NCBI GenBank assembly: GCA_963920765.1
Contig: OY987243.1
Span: forward strand, 35,277,060-35,341,059
Reading direction: 5' to 3'
Source of the DNA: Ulota crispa
Lineage: Eukaryota > Streptophyta > Bryopsida > Orthotrichales > Orthotrichaceae
Length of the DNA stretch: 64,000 bases
Shown here: piece after piece, positions 48,159 to 58,988 of the stretch
How the letters are laid out: the number at the start of each line of letters is the position of its first letter
How positions within the stretch are numbered: position 1 is the first letter of the stretch
Translations under genes and position numbers: made by a program
Notes under the pieces: model-generated
Told to the model about the DNA's origin: nothing
Database searches by the model: none
Seen by the model: only the letters and a program-made list of their open reading frames with translations

Positions 48159-49303
48159 CCCGTAAAGGACCAATTGTCCCTTTAGGGGACATGTGGTACT
48201 TTGGACATGGACCTATAGATTTCTAATTTATGCAATATTTAGAAACTCTTATCAAAGGTAGGGAATTCAAAGACCTATGAGGGCATCAAAATTTTCTTCA
48301 TTCCAACATTTGACAAAGAAGTTACACAAGTTTTTTTCAAAAGTGGGGGAGAGGAGGCAACCTAGGCAACTCCTCCCCTTTGTATGTTGATGTTGACTCT
48401 TAGTAGGGGCAACTTACCAAGGAGGGATTAGAAATTGTTTGGGCATCAATTTCAAAGGGTTTGGTATAAGATCCTTCCTTGACATAGCATGACACAAGGT
48501 TGTCCTTGAGAGAAGAGAGACGCAAGAGAGTGGGATCTTTGTTGTCAAGACACAAGAGGAACCAGAGCAACTTGCATCAAAGTTTAGAAAGTGCCTCTTC
48601 CCTGGCTTGACCGGCAAGCTAGCCCACAATGCCCCTCCGTGTGGCTCCTCTATGGGATGGTGGGAGTTGCAAGTTGGAGGCAAAGGATGGGGGCCAATGT
48701 GGCCCGTCCTTATGGCCCTTCAAACCCTACTCATCCTTAAATTTTAAATTTACAATTTTTGAGCAATGTGCTTATTTGTTATAGTGTTTTTTTTTTTTCA
48801 ATTTGTTACAAGTTAAGATTTCTTGCTCTTCAAAATTTGGATCAAGGTGAGTTGAATTTCTAAATTATACATAAAGCCTCCAATTTTGCCTTGTGTATTT
48901 GCAAATTTCAAGACCCTACAACATTCAAAGATTTTTTGAAGTATGTTCTTCTTCTCCAATTGATCTAAAAATTCTCCCACACATACCTAACTTGGTCTTC
49001 TACATGGAATAATCAAATCTCAACTTTGCATAAGCAAATTTTTTGTTGTAAAAGTGGTCAAAGGCTTTGGAAAGTTTTGAGTAGCATGGAAAAAACCCTT
49101 TTCTCTTCACTTCAAATGTTGATATCTCCCTCTTCTTCATTTGAAATGAGCAAGTTTTTTTCCCAAGTACCTCTTGTAGTCCAAGGCAAGATTATATGGC
49201 TGGATTTCAAAAAAATACTTTTTTTCTCATCTTTCAACTCATTCTCCTTAAAGTACTAGCCCTCAATGACTTTTCTAGAAAAAAAGGCTTGGTCCTTTAG
49301 GGG
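48159..49303. mobile_element. TTAA-flanked MITE (1145 bp), subfamily with 43633
   Basis: TTAA at 48155-48158 and 49304-49307. Ends CCCGTAAAGGACCAATTG and GGCTTGGTCCTTTAGGGG. Collinear with 43633-44788 at both ends, but the middle (about 48370-48720) is GC-richer and unrelated to the sister copy, so it may contain foreign sequence picked up by the element. Confidence 0.9.
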
Positions 49304-49510
49304 TTAAACAATAAAACCCACTGATTTTATTAGATATGCAGTTGCACAAAATACACCTTCTCTCAAAGCATATTTTGAGGATATTGAGGTGCAAAATTCA
49401 CGCTAATACCACAATGCATGCCTTGGAACATTTTAAAATCATCCAAAACTTGGTGCTTACTTCCTCAGCCATCTAGAAATGGAACTTTTGGTTGAGTTTC
49501 CTATTCACTC

Positions 49511-49733
49511 CATAACATTGTTAATTGGGTTTGGAGCTACCCCTCCATGTGGAGGTATAATTCCCCCTAGATACTTGGGGGGAATAAATTGTAAATCAAG
49601 GTCATTAAGTGGCTGGGCACAAACAATCCAACCACTCAATAGCCTTGATTTATAATTTATTCCCCCCATGTATCTAGGGGGAATTATACCTCCACATGGA
49701 GGGGTAGCTCTAGACCCGATTAACAATGTTATG
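49511..49733. repeat. Long near-perfect palindrome (223 bp)
   Basis: Arms of about 105 bp start CATAACATTGTTAATTGGG and end CGATTAACAATGTTATG. They include the block GAGCTACCCCTCCATGTGG and continue through GGTATAATTCCCCCTAG. Only a handful of mismatches lie between the arms, and the central spacer is about 15-20 bp. Within each arm CCTCCATGTGGAGG is itself a small palindrome. Likely a hairpin MITE or an inverted-duplication transcript source. Confidence 0.9.
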
Positions 49734-50452
49734 TCTGTAGCTTCTTATTCACCACAATTATTCTCCCCCCGCTTCCTCCCTTTACTTCAATTGTGTCTTG
49801 GTAACCATCCCATTGCACTCCTGTGCATGGAAATAAAAGGTTGAAAAGTGTCAAATTCAAGCATAACCAACAGTAACAAGTTATTCATTAATTTGGAAAA
49901 AGCACTTTCCCAAAATGTATTTTGGGAATACTATTTGTACATTTGTAATAATATTTTGGTGATTTGAAGTGAATTTTTTTGATAATTAATGTAAGGTGTT
50001 TCATCATGGACATAAGGGTTTGAAGAAATCATCATAATATTCAATCTAAATCACCTAACAACTCTAAAAACTAAAAAATGGAAAAGTCCCAATATGTAAG
50101 CTTTTTCCCAATTTAATGAATAACGCGTTCAATGAAGACAATTATGAAAAGAAATCCCACTCTTTCATAAGCATAAGGCATGCACATAGACAAACTCAAC
50201 ATGTTTGGTCAAAGCTATAAACAATGAAGAATTTATTCAAATATTTTGTAGTCAAATGGCACAAGATTACCATAAGAATTATTGATTGCTTCCACAATCA
50301 ACAATATCATATTCACTATTTTCATAATCAACTCACTTGTATGTACATCAAAAAGCGGTTAATTTGACACAATCCTAGTTTACAAACTTAAATCCAACAA
50401 AATTGTTGCATGCAACTACATTGGCATCTACAACCTTTCCATCACAACAACA
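49734..50452. other. 3' flank of the kinase pseudogene
   Basis: AT-rich; no gene recognised. Confidence 0.5.
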
Positions 50453-51696
50453 TTAAAACATGCTTGAGAAAATTCTACAAATTTCTGAAAATGCAGGTCC
50501 TTCAAGAGGATTGGGGTCCCAACATCTCTTGATCAAACGCTTCAATGCCACATCCAAATCCCTTGGTAATGTACGCCTCCGTCCTTCTATGACCAAATCA
50601 TAACTTGCTGGACCTGCTTCAAGTTCACCTTCAAATGGCAACAAACCGGTCACAATTTCAAAGCACGTCATGCCATAAGCATACACATCCACTTTCTCTG
50701 AGAAGTCAATGGCACCTTTGTCCTTCAAGCCCAACAATATTTCCGGTGCCCTCCAAAACAGTGTTCCAACCACTCCAATTGAACATTCAAAATCCGCCAC
50801 CACTACATGAGGATATAGAAGCGTATCAGTAAGAAGGATGTTGGATGCTTTGATGTCTCTATGAACAATGCCTTCCTCATGTAAGCAATGCATATCCTTT
50901 GCAATCTCCTGCATTATATCAAGAGCATGCATAATGACTCCATTCCACTCAAATGGAAATGGAGGACCCTGTTTGTTCTTTGCTTGCATGGCTTGGTCAA
51001 TCAACTTGCGCAAGTCACCCCAACACTTCAGCATGCCAAACGCAAACCTCCCATCTTCTGTGAGTACTCCTAGAGCTACAACTTGTGTAATACTGTTTTT
51101 AAGGACTCCAAAAGGCCATTGTTGTCTCAATTGTGATATTCGTGATCCTTTCTTGAACACCTTCCATAGAGCTCCATCATATGCAGTGCCATCATCATTT
51201 AACTATTCAAAGATTTCTGCTTGGCCACCCTCTGCGATCTTTCGACCCAAGCGTTGAGGATGTAGATAACCTCTAAAAATGGGCAATATTGAAGGTGCAT
51301 CCATCGAGGGTCATTTGCAAATTTTGCAAAGATTTCAAAGTTCTCTCGAAGCACATCTTCTTCATCCATGTCTTCATCACTATCTCCAGGACCTCCCAGT
51401 TCGCTCCAATGCACCTTGGAATGCTCAATCTCGTGGTCGACATCTGATAAGAAATCGCTCCTGCTTTGCATCATCGCCTCCGCACGTATAGAAGACATGT
51501 ACTCTGACTTTTGCTCACTCGACGATCCTACACAACCGCGACCTCCAACTGCACCCTCGTCCACTGAAGGCGCACACTCTTCCGAGGCAACCATGTGTGA
51601 ACCAGCGATTTGGTCAGGTGTGGGTAAAGAACGAACATTCGACGGAAATATCGCCTCGTACGCACCAGCAATCAGTCTTCCTAGACAATTACCCAT
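50453..51696 (-). pseudogene. Membrane-anchored protein kinase, disabled by frameshift and stop
   Basis: Intronless, read on the minus strand from ATG 51694-51696 (MGNCLGRL, with Gly2 and Cys4 as a likely myristoyl/palmitoyl anchor). An acidic N-terminal region runs to about 51275. There a one-base loss shifts the frame: upstream ends ...HLQYCPFLE and the kinase frame resumes GYLHPQRLGRKIAEGGQAEI. A TAG at 51203-51205 follows in the kinase frame. From there the kinase is open to TAA 50453. Motifs: glycine-loop counterpart IAEGGQAEIFE (atypical), VFKKG for the VAIK lysine region, HRDIKASNILL catalytic loop, DFE in place of DFG, a very short activation segment leading to WRAPEIL, and DVYAYGMTCFEIVTGLLPF. 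The DFE and the short loop appear to be family traits in a plant-specific kinase group; the frameshift and stop are damage. Both could in principle be sequencing errors. Confidence 0.82.
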
Positions 51697-52408
51697 ATCA
51701 CCCAATCTTCCACCTCCTTAAGTTTGCAAAGCACTGCATTCACACACAACAGTGAGTGTCAATTCTGCACTACAACATCATAGTCGACGTTCAAGACACC
51801 CAAGTCTCCAGCCTCTCTAAAAGACGACGCAAGTAACACACCATCATCATATTGAACTCATTTCAAGCAGTCCCTAGCACCATCAATGCCAGATTCACCT
51901 AATTCAACGAAACTTACAACAGAACTTCAGATCTTCCTAGCTTGACAAGAAAAGGGCTATAAATTGAACGCTGCGATTCACAGGACTACACTCTGGAGAA
52001 CCAACAATTGCACACTCTCAGACGTTCTAGACTTGAGAGTAAATCTACGCATCACGTCCCACAACCTTCCTCAGCCTTGCAGGCTCTCCAAGCTGATGCA
52101 GTCCTTTACCGACACACAACCCTCACCGCACTCACAAATCACTCTCAAACCGCAACATCAACTCACCCAACTTAGCGGACTACGCTGGAATCGTCGTCGT
52201 CGCAGGAGCACGGATGTCGGCAGATAGACGAATCGAAGCACAGGATCACTCCTGGAGACGCGAGCGCCGCAGCGGATCCGTTGCGCGATGCGAACAATCC
52301 TGCTTGATGGGTTTCGAACTGGAAGTACTGACGCAACACGCGGTCGCTGAGAAATGAGATCGGCAACAGACAGAAGCTCCAAGAGCAAGCGGGAAGGAAA
52401 GATCGCAG
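51697..52408 (-). promoter_or_regulatory. Probable 5' leader of the kinase gene
   Basis: A GC-richer, CpG-containing segment at about 52175-52400 with, on the minus strand, a good splice donor (GTTGGGTGAGTTG) near 52175. It would serve as a leader exon spliced towards the ATG at 51696. No TATA box was recognised and the open frames on either strand look incidental. Confidence 0.35.
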
Positions 52409-52705
52409 TAAGGTGGAGCACCCATAAACGTCAAACTAACGGTTTTGAACATGATGACTATCAAGAAACAGCTAGCCAATTATAGGACCCTATTAGGAAC
52501 AGAAATATAATGAGTTTGCACTTTTGAATGTACTATTTGGATATTGCAAAAATAAGTTATGAATTTTTAAAGAACAAATTGCCAGTGCAGCCATAACCAC
52601 TTTTTAGAATTCATGTTCACATGTTGTACATCTTTGTCATTACATCTTTTCCAAGATTTCAGAGGTGGCGGTTATGGGGACAGTGGTGCTGCTTATGCTG
52701 CTTAT
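52409..52705. mobile_element. MITE, TAAGGTAGNAGCACCC family, copy 4
   Basis: Left end TAAGGTGGAGCACCCATAAA. Collinear inside with 20493-20811 (TTTTGAACATGATGACTAT, AAAATAAGTTATGAATTTTT, TTCACATGTTGTACATC, GGTGGCGGTTATGGGG). The right end is eroded after GGACAGTGGTGCTGC. Confidence 0.82.
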
Positions 52706-54229
52706 TATGAGTGTACATACTTACAGCTCGAAGTGGCTTCACGTCAACACCAACAGTCCAACACCAACCGCAAAGCAAAGCAACGAGACAGACTGGAGGC
52801 TGACGATGTGAGGAATGCAGACAGAAACTGACACTGGAGCAACGCGGTCGAGAGGAATGGGTTGGGCAGGGCGATACTGTTCAGCATCCGCGGCCCACGT
52901 GTCGCACATCGAAAGCGTTGGGTAAACTTCAAAGGCGACCGCTTTAACCGGGCAGGATTTTCGTGCGTTACATCTTTTGTCGGTCAACATCTGCTGTGCT
53001 ACGATGAGGATCACCGCCATGCACGGGTTTGCAGACTTGCACTTTGCTCGATGAGTGCGGATGAATGCACAGAGAGTGTCATTCTGGTGCCGACATTCGA
53101 GTCCAGTGCTGGTGAGCAAATTTCGTTTGAACAGGCGCGTGTGTCCTTTCCGGTTCTCAAATGTGGCTCAGTTTCGCAAAACTTGGGCCGGAGGTTGTTC
53201 CTAGCTAGAAACTTAAAGGGTGTTTGGTGTGATCAGAAGTTTGCACTTTCAGCACGCATTGCCTGTAGCCTCTTGAACTGGTCACGAGAATCATCCAGTT
53301 TCTGAACATGGCCAAGAAAACAAAACTGTCTGAGTGTCGAAGTGCCCGTTGTATCCAGGTAAAAAACTGAAAATTTGTTACATACGTCTAAGTCATGGTG
53401 CGACACAGCAGTAACCAGATGTAATTGGAGGAATTTATAGACTGAGGGACCTGCTACCTATGACTACGTAGCACGGACAGTGCAATTTATTCTCTCTCAG
53501 TAGTCCTAGGCCATTTCTTTTATAATTTTTCTCTCTTTTCTGATTTCTCTTCTTACAAGCTGCACAAGCTATCAATGCTACATAATTTTGAGGAGCATTA
53601 CGTGACGCAGCCCCAATAAAAAGGAATTTGAGAAAGTTTTTTAGGATCAAATTTGCAGGTTTCTTCCAAATTGGGGATAGAGTTTTGCAGGTTTTAGAAA
53701 ATTTTCCAAAGGCCTGAGTATCACTAGATTGACCCAATAATCCGGTAAGGTAGGAGGTCTATAAACCGACCATTTAAGCCTACCTAAGTCATCCATGACA
53801 TGACAGTGATAAACATGTCACTTGTTATTAGAACCCATTCAAGCGGTTTTCGAGCCTCCTACCAGTCCAAGAATTGCAGCTCTAGTTCGTAACTGTTTGA
53901 GGTCAGAAAATGCACTCAAATCCCGTTATTACGTCGAATATCTTACTCCTAGATTTAGTCACACTACAAAGCCTTACACATATTATGACTACAAGACAAT
54001 GTCTCATATCTAGATCTGTTCATTTGTATTTTGACTTGAAAGTTTAAGGTCATAACCTGCACAAAACATGAACAAAACCACAAAACACCTCGTAGACCTA
54101 ATAACTTGACACCAAATAGAACCACCATCTGAGACAAGTTCATGCGAAATGATTCTCCTTTAAGGGCACCATGGATTGCAACTCAATGGCGACATGCTCG
54201 AAAAGTGTAGGTTGAAGGGGCTCACTTAC
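52706..54229. other. Mixed spacer: GC-rich island without a recognisable gene
   Basis: 52700-53330 is GC-richer, with open frames on both strands and a CCACGTGTC (G-box-like) at about 52897. The longest plus frame (52862-53305) starts with TTG and matches nothing I know. At 53739 a lone TAAGGTAGGAGG end of a MITE appears without its partner. 53822-54010 is open from a TTG, with no known motif. Confidence 0.35.
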
Positions 54230-54374
54230 GCTGCTACATAGCTCAAGTCAATTAGGGTTCCAGCCTTCACAGGTATGATAATGAGAGTTTTGAGATGTCG
54301 AAACCTGAATGATGCTTGAACATTTGGTGTGCACGAGTGGTTGGATTTACCACCGACGACATATACTCGTTCAC
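54230..54374 (-). pseudogene. SET-domain exon, probably a gene fragment
   Basis: Minus-strand exon between acceptor TGGTGTTGCAG and donor GTAAGTGAG. It encodes the catalytic signature of a SET methyltransferase: KSNHSCTPNVQASFRF (the NHSCxPN motif binds the methyl donor) followed by PVKAGTLIDLSYVAA, the GEEL-SY motif with changes. The combination is typical of SMYD- or TPR-SET proteins. The upstream sequence 54538-54640 may be the preceding exon, and one reading (ending EEHERNSYCEFE) joins it in phase. Farther upstream the gene stops at the transposon beginning at 54725, and downstream no exon continues it; the best next acceptor runs straight into a stop. Most likely a stranded fragment. Confidence 0.68.
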
Positions 54375-54728
54375 CTGCAACACCAGATTCAAGTAATTTC
54401 AACCAACGAAAAATCCAGACATGAAACAGTTTTTTGGTTGAGAAAGTTAAAGAGATTCACGATACGAAAATCAAACGTCAGCTCTGGAATATCTGCCTCA
54501 TTAGACACAGCCAAAACATGAAAGCAGAGCAAACCTTCAAATTCGCAGTACGAATTTCTCTCATGTTCTTCAAGTAGCGAAGACCGAATTGAGCGCCAGC
54601 AAGCGAGCAGCCCTTCCGTGCGTAAATCTCCTTACCCTGCAGGTTTCTTTACAACAATCCTGGGATTCCAGGCTATCCAGCAAAAATCTTCAAACCTTCC
54701 GCCAGCTCAGCCTTTTAGCAAATATTAA

Positions 54729-55638
54729 CCCCTAAAATTCTTTTGTGTTTAGAGGCCCAAAACTGCTTCAAGATACTAATCCCCATACCATGGTCAAAAT
54801 CTTCATTGAAACTTACTTTTTAACAAATCCAACTATAGGAATTTTTGGTTGACTTGAACAAGTACATTGTACCAAAATTTCAGAATGAACATCCCCACCA
54901 ATTGCAAGATCAATGCGCCTAAACTTCAAAATGTAGGCTTTTCTAGTCCTCCCAAAAGGCAAAGTTTTGTTTTTCAAACTTTTTAGAGAAAAACACATCC
55001 GTTGTATTTTTGTGCAATTTTGGCAATATGTTGGAAAATGGGTTGAAAGCATATATAAAAAAATTTAACCAAAAAAAAGTTTGCATTCATTTTTACAAAA
55101 ATTGTAAAGTGAAAAGTATTGATGAATGAAAGATACAACTAATATGCTAATAAGTTTTGGAAGAATTTGAAAATTGTTAATCCCAATGGTGAGAATGCTC
55201 AAATAAACAATTATTAACTTTCATTTTCATTTTCATTTGAAAATTTTCAAAATTGAGAGTAAAAGATATCTTTATATGTTTTTTCTACCCTCTTCCTACC
55301 TTCATTGCTTGCAAAATAAAACTCCTTGTAACTCTCACCTCATTATTTGGAATTGAGTGGTTCAATTTTTTTTGAGTAGGTATCAATCTATAAAATTCTA
55401 TAAATAAAAAAGTAAAAAAAATAAGAATATGTTTTTTGCTGCCCGGTTTTACATTGTAATTGAAAAAACCTTCTAAATTTTGCATTACTTATTGGAATGA
55501 CATGAAATAAAGCTTCACATATAGATTATGATGAGTAGCATCCATAAAAATTTCATGAAAAATTTCCAAATTACGGAATCAATAGAGCTTGCCCGAGTTC
55601 TCATAAAGCCCAAAGTGGGCTCCTTGGTCCTTTAGGGG
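54729..55638. mobile_element. TTAA-flanked MITE (910 bp), inverted twin of 44924-45837
   Basis: TTAA at 54725-54728 and 55639-55642. Begins CCCCTAAAATTCTTTTGTG and ends GGCTCCTTGGTCCTTTAGGG. Lies within about 90 bp of possible exon sequence of the SET fragment, so its insertion may have truncated that gene. Confidence 0.93.
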
Positions 55639-55642
55639 TTAA

Positions 55643-56845
55643 CCCCTAAAAGACTAAACCCTTTTTTTTGTGAAAGTCACTAAAACCTGCCATTTTTGGG
55701 GAATGAGTAGAAAGGCAGGAGAAAAAGTTCTTTTTGGAAATCCAAATGTAAGATCTTGTCCTAGATTATGGGAGGTAAGGTAGCAGCACCCATAACTATC
55801 ACATGATGATTATTAATAAACATTTAGCAAATTATAGGATCTTATTAGGAAGAGAAAAATAACAAGTTTGCACTTTTGAGTGTATTATTTGGAGAGTGTG
55901 AGAATAAGTTGTGAATTTTTAAAGAGCCCATTTCAATTGCACCTAATACCAACACTAAGACTTCATGTTCACATGTTGAACATCTTTATAGTTACATCTG
56001 TTCACTTCCACAAATTTTTCAAGAATTTAGAGGTGATGGTTATGGGTGTTGTTACCTTACTTGGGGGAAAAAATTTAGCTCATTCTAGATGTAGACTAGT
56101 GAGATATTGACGTCTGAAGTGAAAAAAAAGGCTTTTTCTTGTGCTGCTCAAAACTTTCAGAAGCCTGTGACCGCTTCTAAATCAAAAAAAAAATCTCTAC
56201 GTAAAGTTGAGGTTTATTTTTTTCATGTAGAAGATCAAGTTAGGTAAGTGAGGGACAATTTTCAAATGAATTGGAGGTGTGAGTCATACTTTGTAATATT
56301 GTGCAATGCCAAAAGGTCATGGAATTTGTATATACACTAGGCAAAATTGGAGGATTTATGTAAAATTCAAAAATCTGATTTACTTTGATTCAAATGGTAA
56401 AAAACCAAGGATTCTTAGTCTACTATAGCTTGGAAAAAGAAAAAGTCAAAGAACAAATACACATAGAGCCCAAAAAATTAAAGCACCAAAGTTTACAAGA
56501 GGCAAAAGGAATGGAGGTTTGGGAGTCCCCCAAGATGGGCACCTTCCACTCTACTCCCCTCCCAAATGTCCACACCTTGTGTGCATAAGGGTTAACACTC
56601 TTTGGAGTCAACACCCACTTACAAAGGGGAAGCCTTGCTTGAACTGCCCCTTCTTACCTAATTTCATAAAATTCTTGATAACTTCTTCATCAAATGTTGG
56701 AATGAAGAAAAATTTAGATGCCCACATAGGTGTTGGAATTCCACACCTTCAATAAAAGTTTCAAAAAATCACACAAACTAGTTTAGCTATAGGTACATGC
56801 CCAAAATCCATTTGTCCCCCAAGGGGACAGTTGGGCCCTTAGAGG
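55643..56845. mobile_element. TTAA-flanked MITE (1203 bp), abutting the previous one and carrying a nested MITE
   Basis: Shares TTAA 55639-55642 with its left neighbour; right TTAA at 56846-56849. Ends CCCCTAAAAGACTAAACCC and GGGCCCTTAGAGG. About 285 bp of its length is the foreign MITE at 55776-56060; without that it is about 920 bp. The remainder is the reverse orientation of 43633-44788 (shared blocks around GGAGGTGTGAGTCATACTTTG and ACACTAGGCA). Confidence 0.9.
55776..56060. mobile_element. MITE, TAAGGTAGNAGCACCC family, copy 5, nested
   Basis: Left end TAAGGTAGCAGCACCCATAA, right end TTATGGGTGTTGTTACCTTA: the best-preserved termini of the family, 20 bp with two mismatches. It interrupts a stretch that continues uninterrupted in the sister element at 60741-60775 (GAGGTACACGTGGTAAAAAATT versus GGAGG...GGGGGAAAAAATT). 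Interior collinear with 20493-20811. Confidence 0.9.
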
Positions 56846-56849
56846 TTAA

Positions 56850-57144
56850 CCAAAATTTAAATATGGAGTACAAAACGTGCAAGTGAATGCTTTTGAAAGT
56901 AAATGTATATGAAAATCCACCTTTCAAGTACCTCTAGGTGTATTGAAAGAGGGGTATGTGCTTTTTGCAATCATATATGAACTTAATTAAAAACTGTGTG
57001 GGTGTACATTCTAAAACATCATAAAAAATATCACTAGGTCCAAAACAATTACATTTTGGTTCCATGGTGGATTGTGTTGGGTGATGCCAAGATATGACCT
57101 TTTCACAAAAATGCACAAAATACTTCATTGTGCTATTGTACGAT
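56850..57144. other. Short spacer between elements
   Basis: No gene or repeat recognised. Confidence 0.5.
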
Positions 57145-57148
57145 TTAA

Positions 57149-58095
57149 CCCATAAACCACAAAAGTTTGTTCAGCAATCAGTTGAAAGTTTGGGTAAGTT
57201 CCTATGAAGTTAATTTTTGGTGGATTTTTTGAAATTTGGAGACAAGGTGCACACAATGAACGCCTTTGTGTGAAAGAAAACAAAAAACTCCAATTGGATG
57301 CCAGAGTAAAAAGTTATGATGCCCAAAAGAATTTGGGCACCTTAGGCAATTTGGGCATCTTTGGAGAATCTTATGCTAAAACTCTCATCAACTTTTGAAA
57401 CTTGGCATGTATGTAACTCATAAAATATCATATACAATTGTCAAAAAAAAACTTTGAGCTTGCAAATCACATTCTAAGAGGAGTCAAACTTTGTTATTAT
57501 GACCGGGCAGTTTCAAGAAAAAACATTTTCTTCTAACTTTAGGCCCTATTATTTTGTAATCCATAAATTCAAAGTTCTTGAAATTTTTTTTACAAATTCT
57601 AAATGTTTGTCTCTAACTTTTTTGCCTTTTAGATTTCAAATAAAAGACTTCTTCATTGCACAAGAAATAATGAAAAAATGACTAGTGTATTGTCAGTTCA
57701 TTGAACTTCCTTGCCTGCAGGGTGATTTAGAATAAGCTAGATTCTATATTTGCTTTTGAATTTTTTCATGAGTGAACCTAACATCATATACTTGTTAACA
57801 GTCAAAAATCTTATTTTTTTGTAGAGAATTTTTTTTACTTTAGGAGGGCTCCAAGTCTGCTGACCTTGTTTTGTAAGAATGAAAAATATTTCTTTTTCTC
57901 ACTTCAAACATTATAACCTTATAGTCTACGTGGTCAAATGGGCTGAAGTTTTTTTTACACATTGCTTTACTTGTATATTGCACTTTGTAGGGTTGAAACT
58001 CAAAAAACAAGTTTTATTTTGAATTTTAAATAAATCATCAAAAAATGGCAATTTTGGTCTTATTTTTCTTTGCAACACCCTTTAGGCTTTAGGGG
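57149..58095. mobile_element. TTAA-flanked MITE (947 bp), subfamily with 29179
   Basis: TTAA at 57145-57148 and 58096-58099. Ends CCCATAAACCACAAAAG and GGCTTTAGGGG. Shares blocks around ACATTATAACCTTATAGTC and CGTGGTCAAATGGG with 29179-30146. Confidence 0.88.
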
Positions 58096-58099
58096 TTAA

Positions 58100-58984
58100 C
58101 AAAGTAAAATTTGGAATCCAAAGAACATTCATTAAAGTACTAGTATGTCCTGTGTCCTATGGACACTCTCAAATTTAGGACTTGAGCTCCCAATTTCACA
58201 ACTTGAGCTCTCAATTTCAAGACTTTGGCTCTTGATCCATGCATAATCATGTCTATAACTTAAATTGCTTGATAGAATAATACATATTGACAGCCACCTG
58301 TGAGTCCAACATGACACAAAATTATTTCAATCTCACTTATGCAAAACACTTCCTTGTAAGAAAGTAATTCTTACTTTTTATTTGCACATTCTAATTTCAA
58401 ACTTTATCCATGTATAAAAGAATTGTTTTTGTTTAACAAACATTCCCTTGTATTAAAGATTTTTTTTTATTTGTACCCATAGAGATTTTTACCCACACAA
58501 GAAAATGAGCATCTTTGTTTTCTCACGCATAAAAATAATACTTATCTTTACCTACCTTACCTACAGAAAAAAATTACCCACATAGTAATCATTCATGCAA
58601 TTTTTTAGTATTTTATGTTTTCTACCCAAGCAATTTTTTTACACATGCCATTTTTTACTCATGTAGTTTTTAACCCATGCAACAAGTTTTTTTGCCCATA
58701 AGTTTCCATTATGGTGCAACTTTTACAAACCAACATACAACCCAATCTATTATATATACGCATAAAAATATTTTTTATTTTTTACCTATACAAATTTTTT
58801 TACCCACGTAGTAATCATTGAAGTTATTTTTTCATGCTTTATATTTTTTACCCCTACATTTCTTTACGCATGTTGTTTTTTACTCATGTAGTTATTTACC
58901 CAAGCAGCAGGTCTTGCATACCATTAGGTTTTGCTAAGCTTGCTTGATTGACAGCTAAGCTTGCTTGATTGACAGACAAAGCTC
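58100..58984. repeat. Spacer with simple and tandem repeats
   Basis: 58179-58233 repeats an ACTTGAGCTC(C/T)CAATTTCA phrase in tandem. 58440-58920 is built of loosely periodic phrases of the type TTTTTACCCATGTAG, with a larger direct repeat (about 58555-58690 and 58795-58900: TTACCCAC(A/G)TAGTAATCATT, then TTTTTACTCATGTAGTT). 58933-58974 is an exact 21-bp doublet of GCTAAGCTTGCTTGATTGAC plus A. No gene. Confidence 0.7.
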
Positions 58985-58988
58985 TTAG

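Noticed and set aside
52862-53305. 147-codon open frame in a GC-rich island
   Set aside because: Begins at TTG, overlaps an equally long antisense frame and has no recognisable domain; GC content alone explains the open length.
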